DNA of 64,000 nucleotides from Trichomonas vaginalis G3. Its lineage: Eukaryota; Parabasalia; Trichomonadida; Trichomonadidae. The stretch is from contig NC_067207.1 of NCBI RefSeq assembly GCF_026262505.1, positions 27,186,082 through 27,250,081 on the forward strand. Direction: 5' to 3'. Each line of letters opens with the position of its first letter. The stretch's first letter is position 1. Under the pieces are notes generated by a model. The model was not told the DNA's origin. It saw only the letters and a program-made list of their open reading frames with translations, and ran no database searches. The translations under genes and the position numbers were made by a program. Positions 8,504-17,090 of this stretch are shown here, piece by piece.

Positions 8504-9364
8504 ATGCTTCAGGTTGAAAAACAAAGAACAAAAGTAGCAGATACAAAACCGTTAGACTATATCTTTACAAATGCTGGTAGGACTATTTCAGATGAAGAAA
8601 TTTCATCCCGAACATACAGGTTTGACTATCCAATTCGTTGGCTTCAAAGTCCTTCAGATGCAAAGGCAATAGGATTTAGAAGAGTTTTGTTTTCAAATAG
8701 AACTAACGCATTTATGTTCGCAGTATATTTTCATGGGCAGTATAAAGGTTCTGATGGTCTAATAGACAAATTTGACGAAATGAGAATCTTTACAGTTCGT
8801 TCAGACGAAAGTCTTGAGAAAACTCTAAATGACTTTCAAACTCAAATGAACAAATATTATTGGGAATTTCAAGAAAAATACGACTCTTTACTAAATGGAA
8901 CATACTATCTGAAACTAGAATATGACAAGATGAACTCCACCGTTTCATTTCAAAAGATTGAAATTAACCCTCCAAGAGATACAGAGTTTTTATTTTGGAA
9001 AGTAGACAAACGTTCTTGGGCACAATTTCTTCGGTTACTAAACCAGAACGAACCATTACCACCAGATGGTCCATTTAAATTTATACTTCCACCAGCAGAT
9101 TTGACAGTTTATAGAAACGTGTTTGACCCTCAAAATGTTATGTGTCATGCAAGTTTCAGTTCAAGCAACAATAGTTTTCTATGTATTGGTAAGGACTTTT
9201 ATGACTTTGCTTCTAAATTCTACGAACCACCTAGTAACAGTTTCTCTGACTTTCAAGTTTGGTTCACAACAAATGGTGTGCAACATATTATTCCATTGTA
9301 CTATGACTTTTATCTCGAATTGTCTTTCATATATAACTACGGAAAAGTGCTGAAAAAGTATTGA
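8504..9364 (+). CDS. Structural-type protein, 286 aa, intact paralogue of 3397-4244
   Basis: The frame is intact. Residues from ~205 to the end hold the blocks shared with the 3397-4244 gene: NVFDP, HASFSSSNNSFLC, KFYEPPSNSFSDFQVWFTT and IIPLYYDFYLELSFIYNY. The N-terminal KPLDYIFTN and YRFDYPIRWL blocks are shared too. Alternating aromatic/β-prone sequence without signal peptide or catalytic motif suggests a virion component. Two diverged copies in one element imply duplication followed by specialisation, or use at two sites in a particle. The family is not recognised. Confidence 0.6.
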   Translation: MLQVEKQRTKVADTKPLDYIFTNAGRTISDEEISSRTYRFDYPIRWLQSPSDAKAIGFRRVLFSNRTNAFMFAVYFHGQYKGSDGLIDKFDEMRIFTVRSDESLEKTLNDFQTQMNKYYWEFQEKYDSLLNGTYYLKLEYDKMNSTVSFQKIEINPPRDTEFLFWKVDKRSWAQFLRLLNQNEPLPPDGPFKFILPPADLTVYRNVFDPQNVMCHASFSSSNNSFLCIGKDFYDFASKFYEPPSNSFSDFQVWFTTNGVQHIIPLYYDFYLELSFIYNYGKVLKKY

Positions 9365-9501
9365 AAAATAATGTTTATGTTAGCATGTTAGATCTAACAC
9401 GTTTTCTAACCACTTTTCTAACATCGTAGAAAACTCATGAAAACAATTTATTTTTGACACTTTCACAAAAAACATAAAAAAGTGCAGTTAAACGTTAAGG
9501 T

Positions 9502-9798
9502 TTACTGAACTGGTTGGATGTCGCCTTCACAGGTTATGTAGAATGGTTGACCCGAGAAGTGGAACAGTGCTCTGAGAATTTGTATAATTCGTGGAATTGG
9601 ACTCTCTCTGTTTGGAAGTAGTATCCAAGGACGCTTGGCAAAGAACTTTATAATGGCTTCCTTCTTTGCTTGCTTTATGTCGTCGTAGGCTGTCCCGTCT
9701 GGTATTTGAATTGGAATTTCGGTCGAAGTCTCGAGATTCAAGACAGCCCTTCCAGAAATAGTGGTGAACTTGACCTTGGGCTTCATGACCTTGCGCAA
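9502..9798 (-). CDS. Unknown 98-aa protein
   Basis: This is a minus-strand ORF. The frame is also open for ~10 codons upstream of the annotated TTG, and the first ATG lies at 9786, so the start is uncertain. It contains basic KPKVKF and KQAKKEAIIKFFAKRPW stretches and a hydrophobic C-terminal half. No domain is recognised. Codon use is richer in G/C than in neighbouring element genes. It may be a truncated gene. Confidence 0.4.
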   Translation of the reverse strand: MRKVMKPKVKFTTISGRAVLNLETSTEIPIQIPDGTAYDDIKQAKKEAIIKFFAKRPWILLPNRESPIPRIIQILRALFHFSGQPFYITCEGDIQPVQ

Positions 9799-9878
9799 GT
9801 AGTCTTTTACGCAGTCGTTTATTTAAATTAGGTAAACTGCCTCGTCAAATCCTTCTGGCATTCCGAGTCCTTCCATCC

Positions 9879-10180
9879 GACAGGAAAATATTTTCCCGAC
9901 AACTGGAAAAAATTTTCCTTCCGACAGGAAAAATTTTTCCTTCCGACAGGAAGAACTCTTCCAGTTGTCCGTCCGTAAACCATTCAAATTTTCGAAAATT
10001 GAGAACTTTTTGGTCGAACTTCAGAAAAAGTTTTTCCTTCCAACAGGAAAAAATTTTCCCGACAACTGGAAAAAATTTTCCTTCCGACAGGAAAAGTTCT
10101 TCCTTCCGACAGGAAAAGTTCTTCCTTCTGACAGGAAAAGTTCTTCCTTCCGACAGGAAAAGTTCTTCCTTCCGACAGGA
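9879..10180 (+). repeat. 22-bp tandem repeat tract (TTCCGACAGGAAAA unit)
   Basis: The unit TTCCTTCCGACAGGAAAAGT recurs with a 22-bp period at least five times in 10076-10180. Looser copies and TTTTCCCGACAACTGGAAAA variants run from 9879 to 10080. Each unit is itself a short imperfect palindrome (TTCC...GGAA). Because 22 is not a multiple of three, all frames are opened on both strands, producing long but spurious ORFs. Confidence 0.85.
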
Positions 10181-10189
10181 CACAAACGA

Positions 10190-10540
10190 ATGTCCCACGT
10201 CCCACCAACCCAGTCCATTCCCAAACCAGATGAACCTAAAGAACCACAACAGTCTCCTCAGCAAGCTCAGTTCCAGCAAGTACCTCCACCAAATTACTAC
10301 CAATTTCCACCTCAAGGTTACTACCCACCACAAGGCTTCCCGAACTACCCTCCTCTGCCTATGCCTTACTTCCCCAACCCTTGGATGTTCCAGCAAGCTC
10401 CACCCCAGCAATTCCAATCTCAATCCAAATCGAAGAGAGACCAAGAGTTCGAAGAAGGTCTGAACCGTTTACGCAAAGAGTATGCTACAGCTCCAATTGA
10501 GAGAAAGTTGTTCCCGGACCAAAAATATAATTTAGGGTAG
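10190..10540 (+). CDS. Pro/Gln-rich low-complexity protein, 116 aa
   Basis: I start this gene at the ATG at 10190, just after the 22-bp repeats; the frame is open further upstream only through the repeats. The product is Pro/Gln/Tyr-rich (QQAQFQQVPPPNYYQFPPQG) with a charged C-terminal segment (KSKRDQEFEEGLNRLRKEY) that looks like an α-helix. The balanced codon use beyond the repeat tract supports coding. It is a possible disordered virion or scaffold protein; no family recognised. Confidence 0.45.
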   Translation: MSHVPPTQSIPKPDEPKEPQQSPQQAQFQQVPPPNYYQFPPQGYYPPQGFPNYPPLPMPYFPNPWMFQQAPPQQFQSQSKSKRDQEFEEGLNRLRKEYATAPIERKLFPDQKYNLG

Positions 10541-11067
10541 AAGGTGAGATCTCACCTGTTTTTTCACCTGTTTTTTCACCTGTTTTCTACCCTCTTGAAT
10601 TTTCATGAATTTCCTTAAGATAGAAAAAATATAATTTAGTTTTATTTTTTTATTTTGTATTTTTTTGTATAAAAGATATGATTTCAGGGATTTTTTTGAC
10701 GAAGTGTCAACCTTCACTTCGTCAAAAAATAACAGTTATCTAATGAAAAAGTGTCATTTTTTTTCATTTTTTTGTATAAAAGACATGATTTCAGGGATTT
10801 TTTTGACGAAGTGTCAACCTTCACTTCGTCAAAAAATAACAGTTATCTAATGAAAAAGTGTCATTTTTTTGTATTTGACGAGAATGTCGGGTAAATGTTT
10901 TGTCATGATTTCATCGTAAATGTTTTGTCAAGACTTCTTCGTATATGTTTTGTCATGACTTCATCGTACATGTTTTGTCAAGACTTCTTCATCGTAATGA
11001 GCGTAAATGTTTTGTGAAGAATATAGCAACAGTCTGAATTCCGACGGTTGCTTTTTATACAAAATTC
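10541..11067 (+). repeat. Repeat block: 16-bp palindrome, promoter copy, two hairpins, GTAAATGTTTTGTCA repeats
   Basis: The palindrome AGGTGAGATCTCACCT is at 10542-10557, followed by repeats of TTTTTTCACCTG. Next comes a promoter-like copy (TTCATGAATTTCCTTAAGA ... ATTTTGTAT). Two ~107-bp units each carry a hairpin, GACGAAGTG-TCAACCTT-CACTTCGTC, beginning at 10698 and 10805. From ~10905 the unit GTAAATGTTTTGTCA recurs with ~27-bp spacing. I see no convincing gene here. Confidence 0.8.
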
Positions 11068-11241
11068 ATGCAGGAAATTCTTGAGTTTTGGTTGAAAGAA
11101 TACGGTGGAGCCAAAAGTGGCTCGACCTCAAAACAAGCATTTTATGAGCTTACTAAGGGTGTTATGAATGAATTCAAATGTATTTACATACATCCTGACC
11201 TCGTTCATTTTGTTGCTGAATTCAGCAAAAATAATGTTTAG
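11068..11241 (+). CDS. Short ORF, 57 aa, between repeat blocks
   Basis: The ATG at 11068 opens 57 codons with gene-like composition (MQEILEFWLKEYGGAKSGST). The last codons (EFSKNNV) fall inside the shared repeat GCTGAATTCAGCAAAAATAATGTTTAG. It is thus one of three ORFs that touch or are bracketed by the AGGTGAGATCTCACCT repeats. Function unknown; it could be a truncated gene that gained its stop from the repeat. Confidence 0.4.
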   Translation: MQEILEFWLKEYGGAKSGSTSKQAFYELTKGVMNEFKCIYIHPDLVHFVAEFSKNNV

Positions 11242-11577
11242 GTGAAGAGGTGAGATCTCACCTGTTTTTTCACCTGCTTTTTCACCCTCTTGAATTTTCA
11301 TGACTTCATCGTAAATGATTTGTCATGATTTCATCGTAAATGTTTTGTCAAAACTTCTTCGTAAATGTTTTGTCAAAACTTCTTCGTAAATGTTTTGTCA
11401 AGACTTCATCGTAATGAGTGTAAAGGACCCAAAAATAATGTTTAGGTGAAGAGGTGAGATCTCACCTGTTTTTTCACCTCTTTTTTCACCTCTTGAATTT
11501 TCATGAATTTTCCCGAAATAAAAAATAAAGTTAGTTTTATTTTTTTTATTTTTTTTATTTTGTATAAAAAAATAAAA
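11242..11577 (+). repeat. Two palindrome blocks and promoter copy upstream of the 11578 gene
   Basis: AGGTGAGATCTCACCT occurs at 11248-11263 and 11452-11467, each preceded by AATAATGTTTAGGTGAAG. Between them GTAAATGTTTTGTCA-type repeats run from ~11301 to 11430. The stretch 11490-11577 (TTCATGAATTTTCC ... AAAGTTAGTTTTATTTTT ... ATTTTGTATAA) is a promoter-like copy shared with 10596-10680 and 12605-12684. Confidence 0.75.
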
Positions 11578-12516
11578 ATGTCAACAATCGGCACAACAGC
11601 AATACAAACAACTACAGCACCAAACTCTTTAGTCATGAATCCAACATCTATGTTAGTAGAGATGAAAAGCTTCATTCCTTCTTCATATACTTTCGAAACA
11701 AAAATCCAGAAGATAAAGCAAGAACTTTTAACAAGTAATTTAGACTGTAGTGCGAAAGATGAAACAAATGAACAGTATCTTTATGAAATGGAGGACATTA
11801 TTGACCATTTGCCTAAATTGCCTGAAATCCAACAACAAAAACTCACTATTCCTGAATTCGACGAAATTGAAGTCAAAGCAACTGACTCAGTAGAAATAAA
11901 GAAGTTCATACGAAAGGTAAACTATGAGTTTCTAGGATTTCATTGCAACCATAAGGTTATGGAAAAAGATTGCGACATGGTATATAAGAACATCTCTGAC
12001 ATATATAAATCTGAAGAATTTAAGACCTACGACAACTTTGTTTCGTTAGTTGCTGAATGTGTATGGCAGATAAGAGATGAAGATAGAAGAGGTAAAGTAT
12101 GGAACAAACAAATAAGACCCGCTATGTTTGAGATGAAGAGAGCAATTGACGCTTTAGTTGTTTTAGCAGGTAAGGTTTCAGAATATAACGCAAAAATGAA
12201 CCCGCAATGTTCTAAATGTAAAGCAGCAATGAGGAAATATAACTACTCCGTCAAAGAGATAGAACGTATGAGAAACGACTATGCAGACTTAAAGAAAGAA
12301 GCAGAAAAACCAGCAGAAAATAAAATGGACATGTTAGAATTTCTGAACAAAAACTATCCAACAGCAGAAGATTTCCTTCTATCTGACGTCAAGAAGAAAT
12401 ATAAAGAAACTTTCGGTATCGTTAAAACTTTTGACATACTGACAGAAGAAATAGAAGCTACGAAACTGTTTAGGATTTCAAATATACATCGTACAATTCA
12501 TGTAAAACGCTTGTGA
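11578..12516 (+). CDS. Unknown 312-aa protein with CxxC pair
   Basis: The start at 11578 (AAAATAAAAATG, then MSTIGTTAIQ) is preferred over the upstream in-frame start because it directly follows the promoter copy. The product is mostly α-helical and charged, with CSKCKAAM (a CxxC pair) near residue 215 and a Lys/Glu-rich helix after it. No known domain is recognised. The gene is bracketed by inverted copies of the AGGTGAGATCTCACCT block (11442-11480 and 12523-12600). The frame is intact, in contrast with many genes of this element. Confidence 0.65.
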   Translation: MSTIGTTAIQTTTAPNSLVMNPTSMLVEMKSFIPSSYTFETKIQKIKQELLTSNLDCSAKDETNEQYLYEMEDIIDHLPKLPEIQQQKLTIPEFDEIEVKATDSVEIKKFIRKVNYEFLGFHCNHKVMEKDCDMVYKNISDIYKSEEFKTYDNFVSLVAECVWQIRDEDRRGKVWNKQIRPAMFEMKRAIDALVVLAGKVSEYNAKMNPQCSKCKAAMRKYNYSVKEIERMRNDYADLKKEAEKPAENKMDMLEFLNKNYPTAEDFLLSDVKKKYKETFGIVKTFDILTEEIEATKLFRISNIHRTIHVKRL

Positions 12517-12684
12517 AAAAAAAGAGGTGAGAAAACAGGTGAGAAAACAGGTGAGATCTCACCTCTTCACCTAAACATTATTTTTGCTGAATTCAGCAAC
12601 AAATTTCATGAATTTCCTTAAGACAGAAAAAATAAAGTTAGTTTTATTTTTATTTATTTTTTTATTTTGTATGTAAGAACATAT
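12517..12684 (-). repeat. Inverted palindrome block plus promoter copy before the KilA-N gene
   Basis: The AGGTGAGATCTCACCT palindrome at 12549-12564 is followed by CTTCACCTAAACATTATTTT and the perfect palindrome TGCTGAATTCAGCA. This is the reverse complement of the block at 11228-11290. A plus-strand promoter copy (TTCATGAATTTCCTTAAGA ... ATTTTGTAT) follows at 12605-12684. Confidence 0.8.
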
Positions 12685-13296
12685 ATGACAAACATTGAGT
12701 TTGAAACAGTTAAAAAGATAGACAATGACACCAAATTGGTTAGAATAGGTGATTTAAACGTAAGATACTCAAAGAAATACAACAAATATTCTTTGTCAGA
12801 CATTATATCTCCATTTGGAAAGAAACCGAAGGACTGGGTTAGAAATGCTTCAACTCAGAAATTTTTGACAAGAAATCCTGAGCTTATGATATCAGTAGCA
12901 TTTCATGGAACAAGAGCATATCTTATAGACAAAAGTCTTATACCAATAGTTTTGTTATGGTTAGACCTAGTTGTTGGATATAACTTCATAACATATGGTT
13001 CATTCGATACGGAACGTTGCAGTGAAGGCTTACTTTACATCGTTCAGAAACCGAAGGACTTCAATACAAAGAGATATAAGATAGGAAGAACATATAATAT
13101 AACTCAAAGATATGACAGTACAGTCAATAGAGTCAAGGTTGTGTTCGTTAATGATATGAGAGCTGCTGAAACAGAACTGCTTGAAGTTTTTGAGAAAATG
13201 TATGGTGCTCCCACGAAAGGTAAAGAAACGTTTGAAGTAGATAAGATAGATAAAGCTATAAAATTATTTGACGAAGTTGCTGAAAAATACATGTAA
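12685..13296 (+). CDS. KilA-N domain protein with T5orf172/GIY-YIG-like C-terminus
   Basis: The ATG at 12685 gives ~203 aa. Residues ~15-105 (LVRIGDLNVRYSKKYNKYSL ... GYNFITYG) have the layout of KilA-N, a DNA-binding domain common in large DNA viruses and phages. Residues ~115-200 (GLLYIVQKP, YKIGRT, ITQRYDS, then AAETELLEVFEKMYG and KGKETFEVD) fit the T5orf172/Bro C-terminal fold related to GIY-YIG nucleases. KIGRT is the typical motif. Likely a DNA-binding regulator or nuclease. It is bracketed by the palindrome-promoter repeats and intact. Confidence 0.75.
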   Translation: MTNIEFETVKKIDNDTKLVRIGDLNVRYSKKYNKYSLSDIISPFGKKPKDWVRNASTQKFLTRNPELMISVAFHGTRAYLIDKSLIPIVLLWLDLVVGYNFITYGSFDTERCSEGLLYIVQKPKDFNTKRYKIGRTYNITQRYDSTVNRVKVVFVNDMRAAETELLEVFEKMYGAPTKGKETFEVDKIDKAIKLFDEVAEKYM

Positions 13297-13760
13297 AGCG
13301 TTTATTTTTGGTCTTTTGTGAAAGATAGAAAATAAAGTTAGTGTCATTTTTTTGTATTTTTTTGTATGTAAGATATGATTTCAGGGATTTTTTTGACGAA
13401 GTGTCAACCTTCACTTCGTCAAAAAATAACAGTTATCTAATGAAAAAGTGTCATTTTTTTGTATTTTTTTGTATGTAAGATATGATTTCAGGGATTTTTT
13501 TGACGAAGTGTCAACCTTCACTTCGTCAAAAAATAACAGTTATCTAATGAAAAAGTGTCATTTTTTGTATTTTTTTGTATGTAAGATATGATTTCAGGGA
13601 TTTTTTTGACGAAGTGTCAACCTTCACTTCGTGTCATAATGTAAAAATAACGTTTACCATGTAAAACGGTTGTGAAAAAAAAAGAGGTGAAAAATTAGGT
13701 GAGAAAACAGGTGAGATATCACCTCTTCACCTAAACATTATTTTTGCTGAAAAATGACCA
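13297..13760 (+). repeat. Three hairpin units and a degenerate palindrome block
   Basis: Hairpin arms GACGAAGTG / CACTTCGTC with a TCAACCTT loop start at 13395, 13502 and 13608, in ~107-bp units matching those at 10698 and 10805; the last unit is truncated. From 13656 (CATGTAAAACGGTTGTG) to ~13760 the sequence copies the 3' end of the 11578 gene and its following palindrome block, with the centre changed to GATATC. No gene is seen. Confidence 0.8.
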
Positions 13761-13999
13761 AATTTCATGAATTTCCTCATATGCTTGCTTCCCTCGGAAA
13801 ACCGAGAGAAGAGATTCCGTATGAAAACAGTGAAGAACAGCGAGTACGTAAAAAAACGTAGTCGCCAAAACTCTATGAAAACAGTGAAGAACAGCGAGAC
13901 CGACTTTTTTCTGGGTCGCCTAAAACTCATGAAAATCGTGAAAAATAACAGAGTATTTTGACAACTTCAAACAAGTAGGGTAAATGAACTCTTTATTTT
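13761..13999 (+). repeat. Short duplicated segment, otherwise non-coding
   Basis: The 26-bp segment beginning TATGAAAACAGTGAAGAACA occurs twice (near 13821 and 13871), and a shorter related piece (ATGAAAATCGTGAAGAA-like) follows near 13930. I see no supported gene. Confidence 0.5.
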
Positions 14000-14874
14000 T
14001 CAAGCTTGACTTTTTACAATTTGAACTTTGTTTGCGTAGATATGAATTCTGAAAGAAGTATGAGGGTCTTGTATGACTTTGTACTTCTCCCATAGTTCAT
14101 GTCTGTCAAACTTACCTGCCATGGACTCTTTCATAAGTTCCATGAAATCGTCTTCGGACAATCCGGGGAAAAGTACAATGTCAGTAAGTATTCTCTTTAC
14201 ATCCTTACTTAAACTCTTTGCTGTCTGTACACATATTACGACTGAGATGTTAAAGTGTCTGAGCTTCTTAAGAATTCGACACATATCTTGTTCTCTATTC
14301 TTAAGCAAAGGATGAGAAGCAAAGTCATCTAAGATAAGAAGACATCTATGAGGGTAAGTCTTCCAATCGTAAGATTGCAATTTCTTCGAAATGTATTCTA
14401 TCTCTTTCTGTTTGTTTCTGAAGTGTTTCTTCTCTAATATTCCTGCATTTCCTCATTTGGGTCTTTAAACTTAGAATTTATATACTCATTTATAGCATTA
14501 TACTTCAAACTCTTCTTTGGTACTTCTTTATCCAATCTAACAACTCAGTATCCTTTATACATACTAACTTAGACTTCTTTATAATATCTTTGAACGAATT
14601 GACGGTTTGGTCAAATTGACCAGAAGTACTACAAATGACAACTAACTCATAAAATGGGTTCTTCTCATCTAGTTCTTGTTGTTGTGCAGCCATTTTAAGA
14701 TAAGTGAAAGTCTTACCCGACCCAGGTGGTGCAATTAGACCTGTTATACCATTCTGAGCAAATAAGAACTTGTCATGTATAGGTTTTATCTGAGCATTTT
14801 CTAACTTCCTCTTGTTCTTGTTTAAAACATTCTCAAATTTCTTGTCAATGTCAGCAAAACTTTTTTTCTAACAT
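14000..14874 (-). pseudogene. Packaging ATPase (FtsK/HerA-type), frameshifted (element A)
   Basis: From an ATG at 14874, the minus strand encodes in pieces a P-loop ATPase. Walker A is APPGSGKTFTYLKMA (~14720-14760), and Walker B is CLLILDDFA (~14330-14350), followed by a helix with VICVQTAKSLS. The layout matches the A32/HerA-FtsK genome-packaging ATPase of Mavericks and PRD1-adenovirus-lineage viruses, which pumps DNA into capsids. At least three frame changes break it, including one just after the start and one at ~14400-14500. It is the counterpart of the intact gene at 35753. Confidence 0.8.
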
Positions 14875-14909
14875 ATTTTTAGAAAATTAAAATTTTTATC
14901 TTTTAGAAA

Positions 14910-15361
14910 ATGTCTAGCGATTTTGCTATCTATATTCGGACAAGCTTTTCGACAGCAAAACATCTGTCGACCATAAAATCTTACATAGTGTAAACAAGAA
15001 AGGTGAATTTGTTCTAAAGTTCTGTTTCTGGGAATATGACAAGAACCATAAAACATAAGCAGAGAAGTCTTAAAATTTGTCAATGACAGACTTGTTGAAC
15101 AGAGATGACGCCTCTTGGAGAGATGAAGTCCAACAAACTTCTTAGAATGCAAAGAAGACACATGCGCCGTTCTTGAAGATGAAATAGAAAACAGAATAGA
15201 AGAGCTATTAAAGGACAAAGAACTTTTACATAAATATAGTTGCGCCAAATTTGACATAACTCCACCAGAAAAGAAGAAGAAAGAAAAAGAAAGAAAAGAA
15301 AGTAGAAGAAGAGAAGAAAGAACCTGAACCAGTTCCAGAGAAAAAGAAATTTGACATGTAA
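14910..15361 (+). pseudogene. Degenerate Lys/Glu-rich gene, multiple frameshifts
   Basis: An ATTTTTATC-type promoter motif precedes the ATG at 14910. Coding-like pieces alternate among three frames: KKGEFVLKFCFWEYDKN, then CKEDTCAVLEDEIENRIEELL, and a tail EEEKKEPEPVPEKKKFDM before TAA. The hydrophobic ORFs on the opposite strand are mirror images of the Lys/Glu-rich tail. Function unknown. This is one of the most damaged genes in the element. Confidence 0.45.
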
Positions 15362-15377
15362 AAATAAAATTTTATTT

Positions 15378-15797
15378 TTAGAACATTTCTGGGTCAATGT
15401 CAATGTTCTCTTCCTCTTTAGGAGTAAACACTGGCTTAGACTCTAAAATCTTTTTACCCAATTTACCTTGAACTTCTACAACTTTAGACTCATAATATTC
15501 ATAGTCGTCTGTCTTCTTTGGTTCATAAGGTATAACAAGTTTGTATGCTTTGCCTTCTTTAAGGTTTGAGAACCTTCTGTCAAAACTTTCTTTGACTGCT
15601 AACAAACCTTCTATGTCTAAGTCTTCAAATTTCGCACCATTTTTAGTCACAATAGCAAACTTAACTGGTTCGATGTTCCAAACTTTGCTGAATGAAGACT
15701 TTTCAAAATGGTAGAAGTAAACATTCAAATATGTGAATGGGTCTAGTTCTTCTTTAAGTCCTGACATGTACTTGTTTACTGAGATGAATTTTGCCAT
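15378..15797 (-). CDS. Unknown 139-aa protein, intact
   Basis: The minus-strand ORF starts MAKFISVNKYMSG, with a TTTTTTTTATCC-type motif upstream. It has mixed α/β composition with aromatic residues in the first half and an acidic tail (PKEEENIDIDPEMF). It lies between the helicase and ATPase genes. A single-strand DNA-binding role would suit the location and acidic tail, but I see no diagnostic motif. Confidence 0.5.
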   Translation of the reverse strand: MAKFISVNKYMSGLKEELDPFTYLNVYFYHFEKSSFSKVWNIEPVKFAIVTKNGAKFEDLDIEGLLAVKESFDRRFSNLKEGKAYKLVIPYEPKKTDDYEYYESKVVEVQGKLGKKILESKPVFTPKEEENIDIDPEMF

Positions 15798-15829
15798 CTT
15801 TTCTATCGGATAAAAAAAATATTTTTTTT

Positions 15830-17062
15830 AAAATTTACTCATAAAAATTTTTCTTTGTATATACACATTCTGTACGTCTAAAAGACTTTTGACATTTGCC
15901 AAGAATGTTCGTTTAGACGCTGTCATATAACATATTCTTGACAATATTGTTTATACGAATCGTACAATGACCTTTCATCTAAACACAAAGTCAGTTTCAT
16001 CTATGAACAGTTCATATACACTCTTGTTTGCTTCTAACAATGTTTGTCTCTCTTCGGTATGTGGAATTTGTCTTGGATTGAACTTTGAAATATCTAATGT
16101 CATAAAATATGAGAACAAGTGGTTGTAAAAGTCAGATGTCAAAGTTTCTGCTAAGTCGTCAAAATATTCTGTATCTTGCATATGAGCTTCTGACGTTCTG
16201 ACAACTACATATCTTCTGTCAGAACTTTCTAACTTCATCGGAACAGAATTGTTTGAAACCATAATGAAGTTTGCAACATTTTCACAAACTCTTTGGTCTT
16301 TATATTTTCTTTCAACAACTCCAACTTTGTCTGTTATAAGACTCTTCAAAGCATCTGAGTTTAAAACTTTTGTTGTATCTATACTTTGAAGTTCATTGCA
16401 ACTATAAGTTTCATATTCTCTATTGAGGAGTTAAACTTGCCACAGATGTTTTCTAAGTTTGTCATATTCGGATTCGAATAACCTTCTAACAGTTTGCACA
16501 AAATATCTGTAAAGAATGTGTTCTTACCAGTTCCTTGTTTTCCAATTATAATGAGAGCAGTTTCATTTTAGCACTTGGATGTTGTAAGATGTTTGCAAAC
16601 CAACATAAGATATACTCATAGACTCTTTCGTTTCCTTGCATATAATTTCTTTGACATGGTCTAACCAAGCTTCTATAATATTTTCTTTCCATTCTACTTG
16701 TTCATATTTATATCCAGTGAAGATAGAATAGAAGTTTGGAGAAGGTGTATAGAACTTTATACCTCGAACTGAAAAATCTTCTAACTTTGACAATAAGATA
16801 TCCCAAGCATCTAACATCTTCATGCCAACTTGTACGACTTTTATTTTCTTAAGTTTCTGTCTACATTCTTGTTCTGAAACTATTGTCGCTTTAGGTTTGT
16901 TAAAGACAACATCCATTCTTTCATGACATAACATTCTGGGGCAGAGTCGACATAAATGACTAAACGTTTCAAATTCTCGACTGCTTTGTTATAGTCTCGA
17001 AATGGACACATATTTCTGAATGCTTGGAAGTCATAAAAATCTGAAACATCTATTCTGTACAT
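15830..17062 (-). pseudogene. Superfamily 3 helicase, frameshifted; no prim-pol domain visible (element A)
   Basis: Reading from 17062, pieces give MYRIDVSDFYDFQAFR, AWDILLSKL, a Walker A GKQGTGKNT (~16520-16550), the sensor block NVANFIMVSNN, and DRRYVVVR with the arginine finger. These match the C-terminal helicase half of the element B protein at 42091-44489. The element B primase half (DVD and SGGLH motifs) has no counterpart here. SF3 helicases unwind DNA during replication of small viruses and plasmids. Frame breaks occur near 16900, 16560, 16350 and 15975. Confidence 0.75.
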
Positions 17063-17090
17063 TTTTATAAAAATAAAAAAAATATTTTTT

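Noticed and set aside
9845-10444. Several overlapping 67-199-codon ORFs on both strands
   Set aside because: They are read through the 22-bp TTCCGACAGGAAAA repeat, which opens all frames; only the part after 10190 on plus looks coding.
10900-11430. Regularly spaced short repeats suggesting a CRISPR array
   Set aside because: Spacers are not distinct sequences of uniform length, the repeats vary, and the context is eukaryotic with no cas genes.
15080-15403. Hydrophobic Leu/Phe-rich minus-strand ORF resembling a membrane protein
   Set aside because: It is the mirror image of the Lys/Glu-rich tail of the degenerate plus-strand gene 14910-15361.
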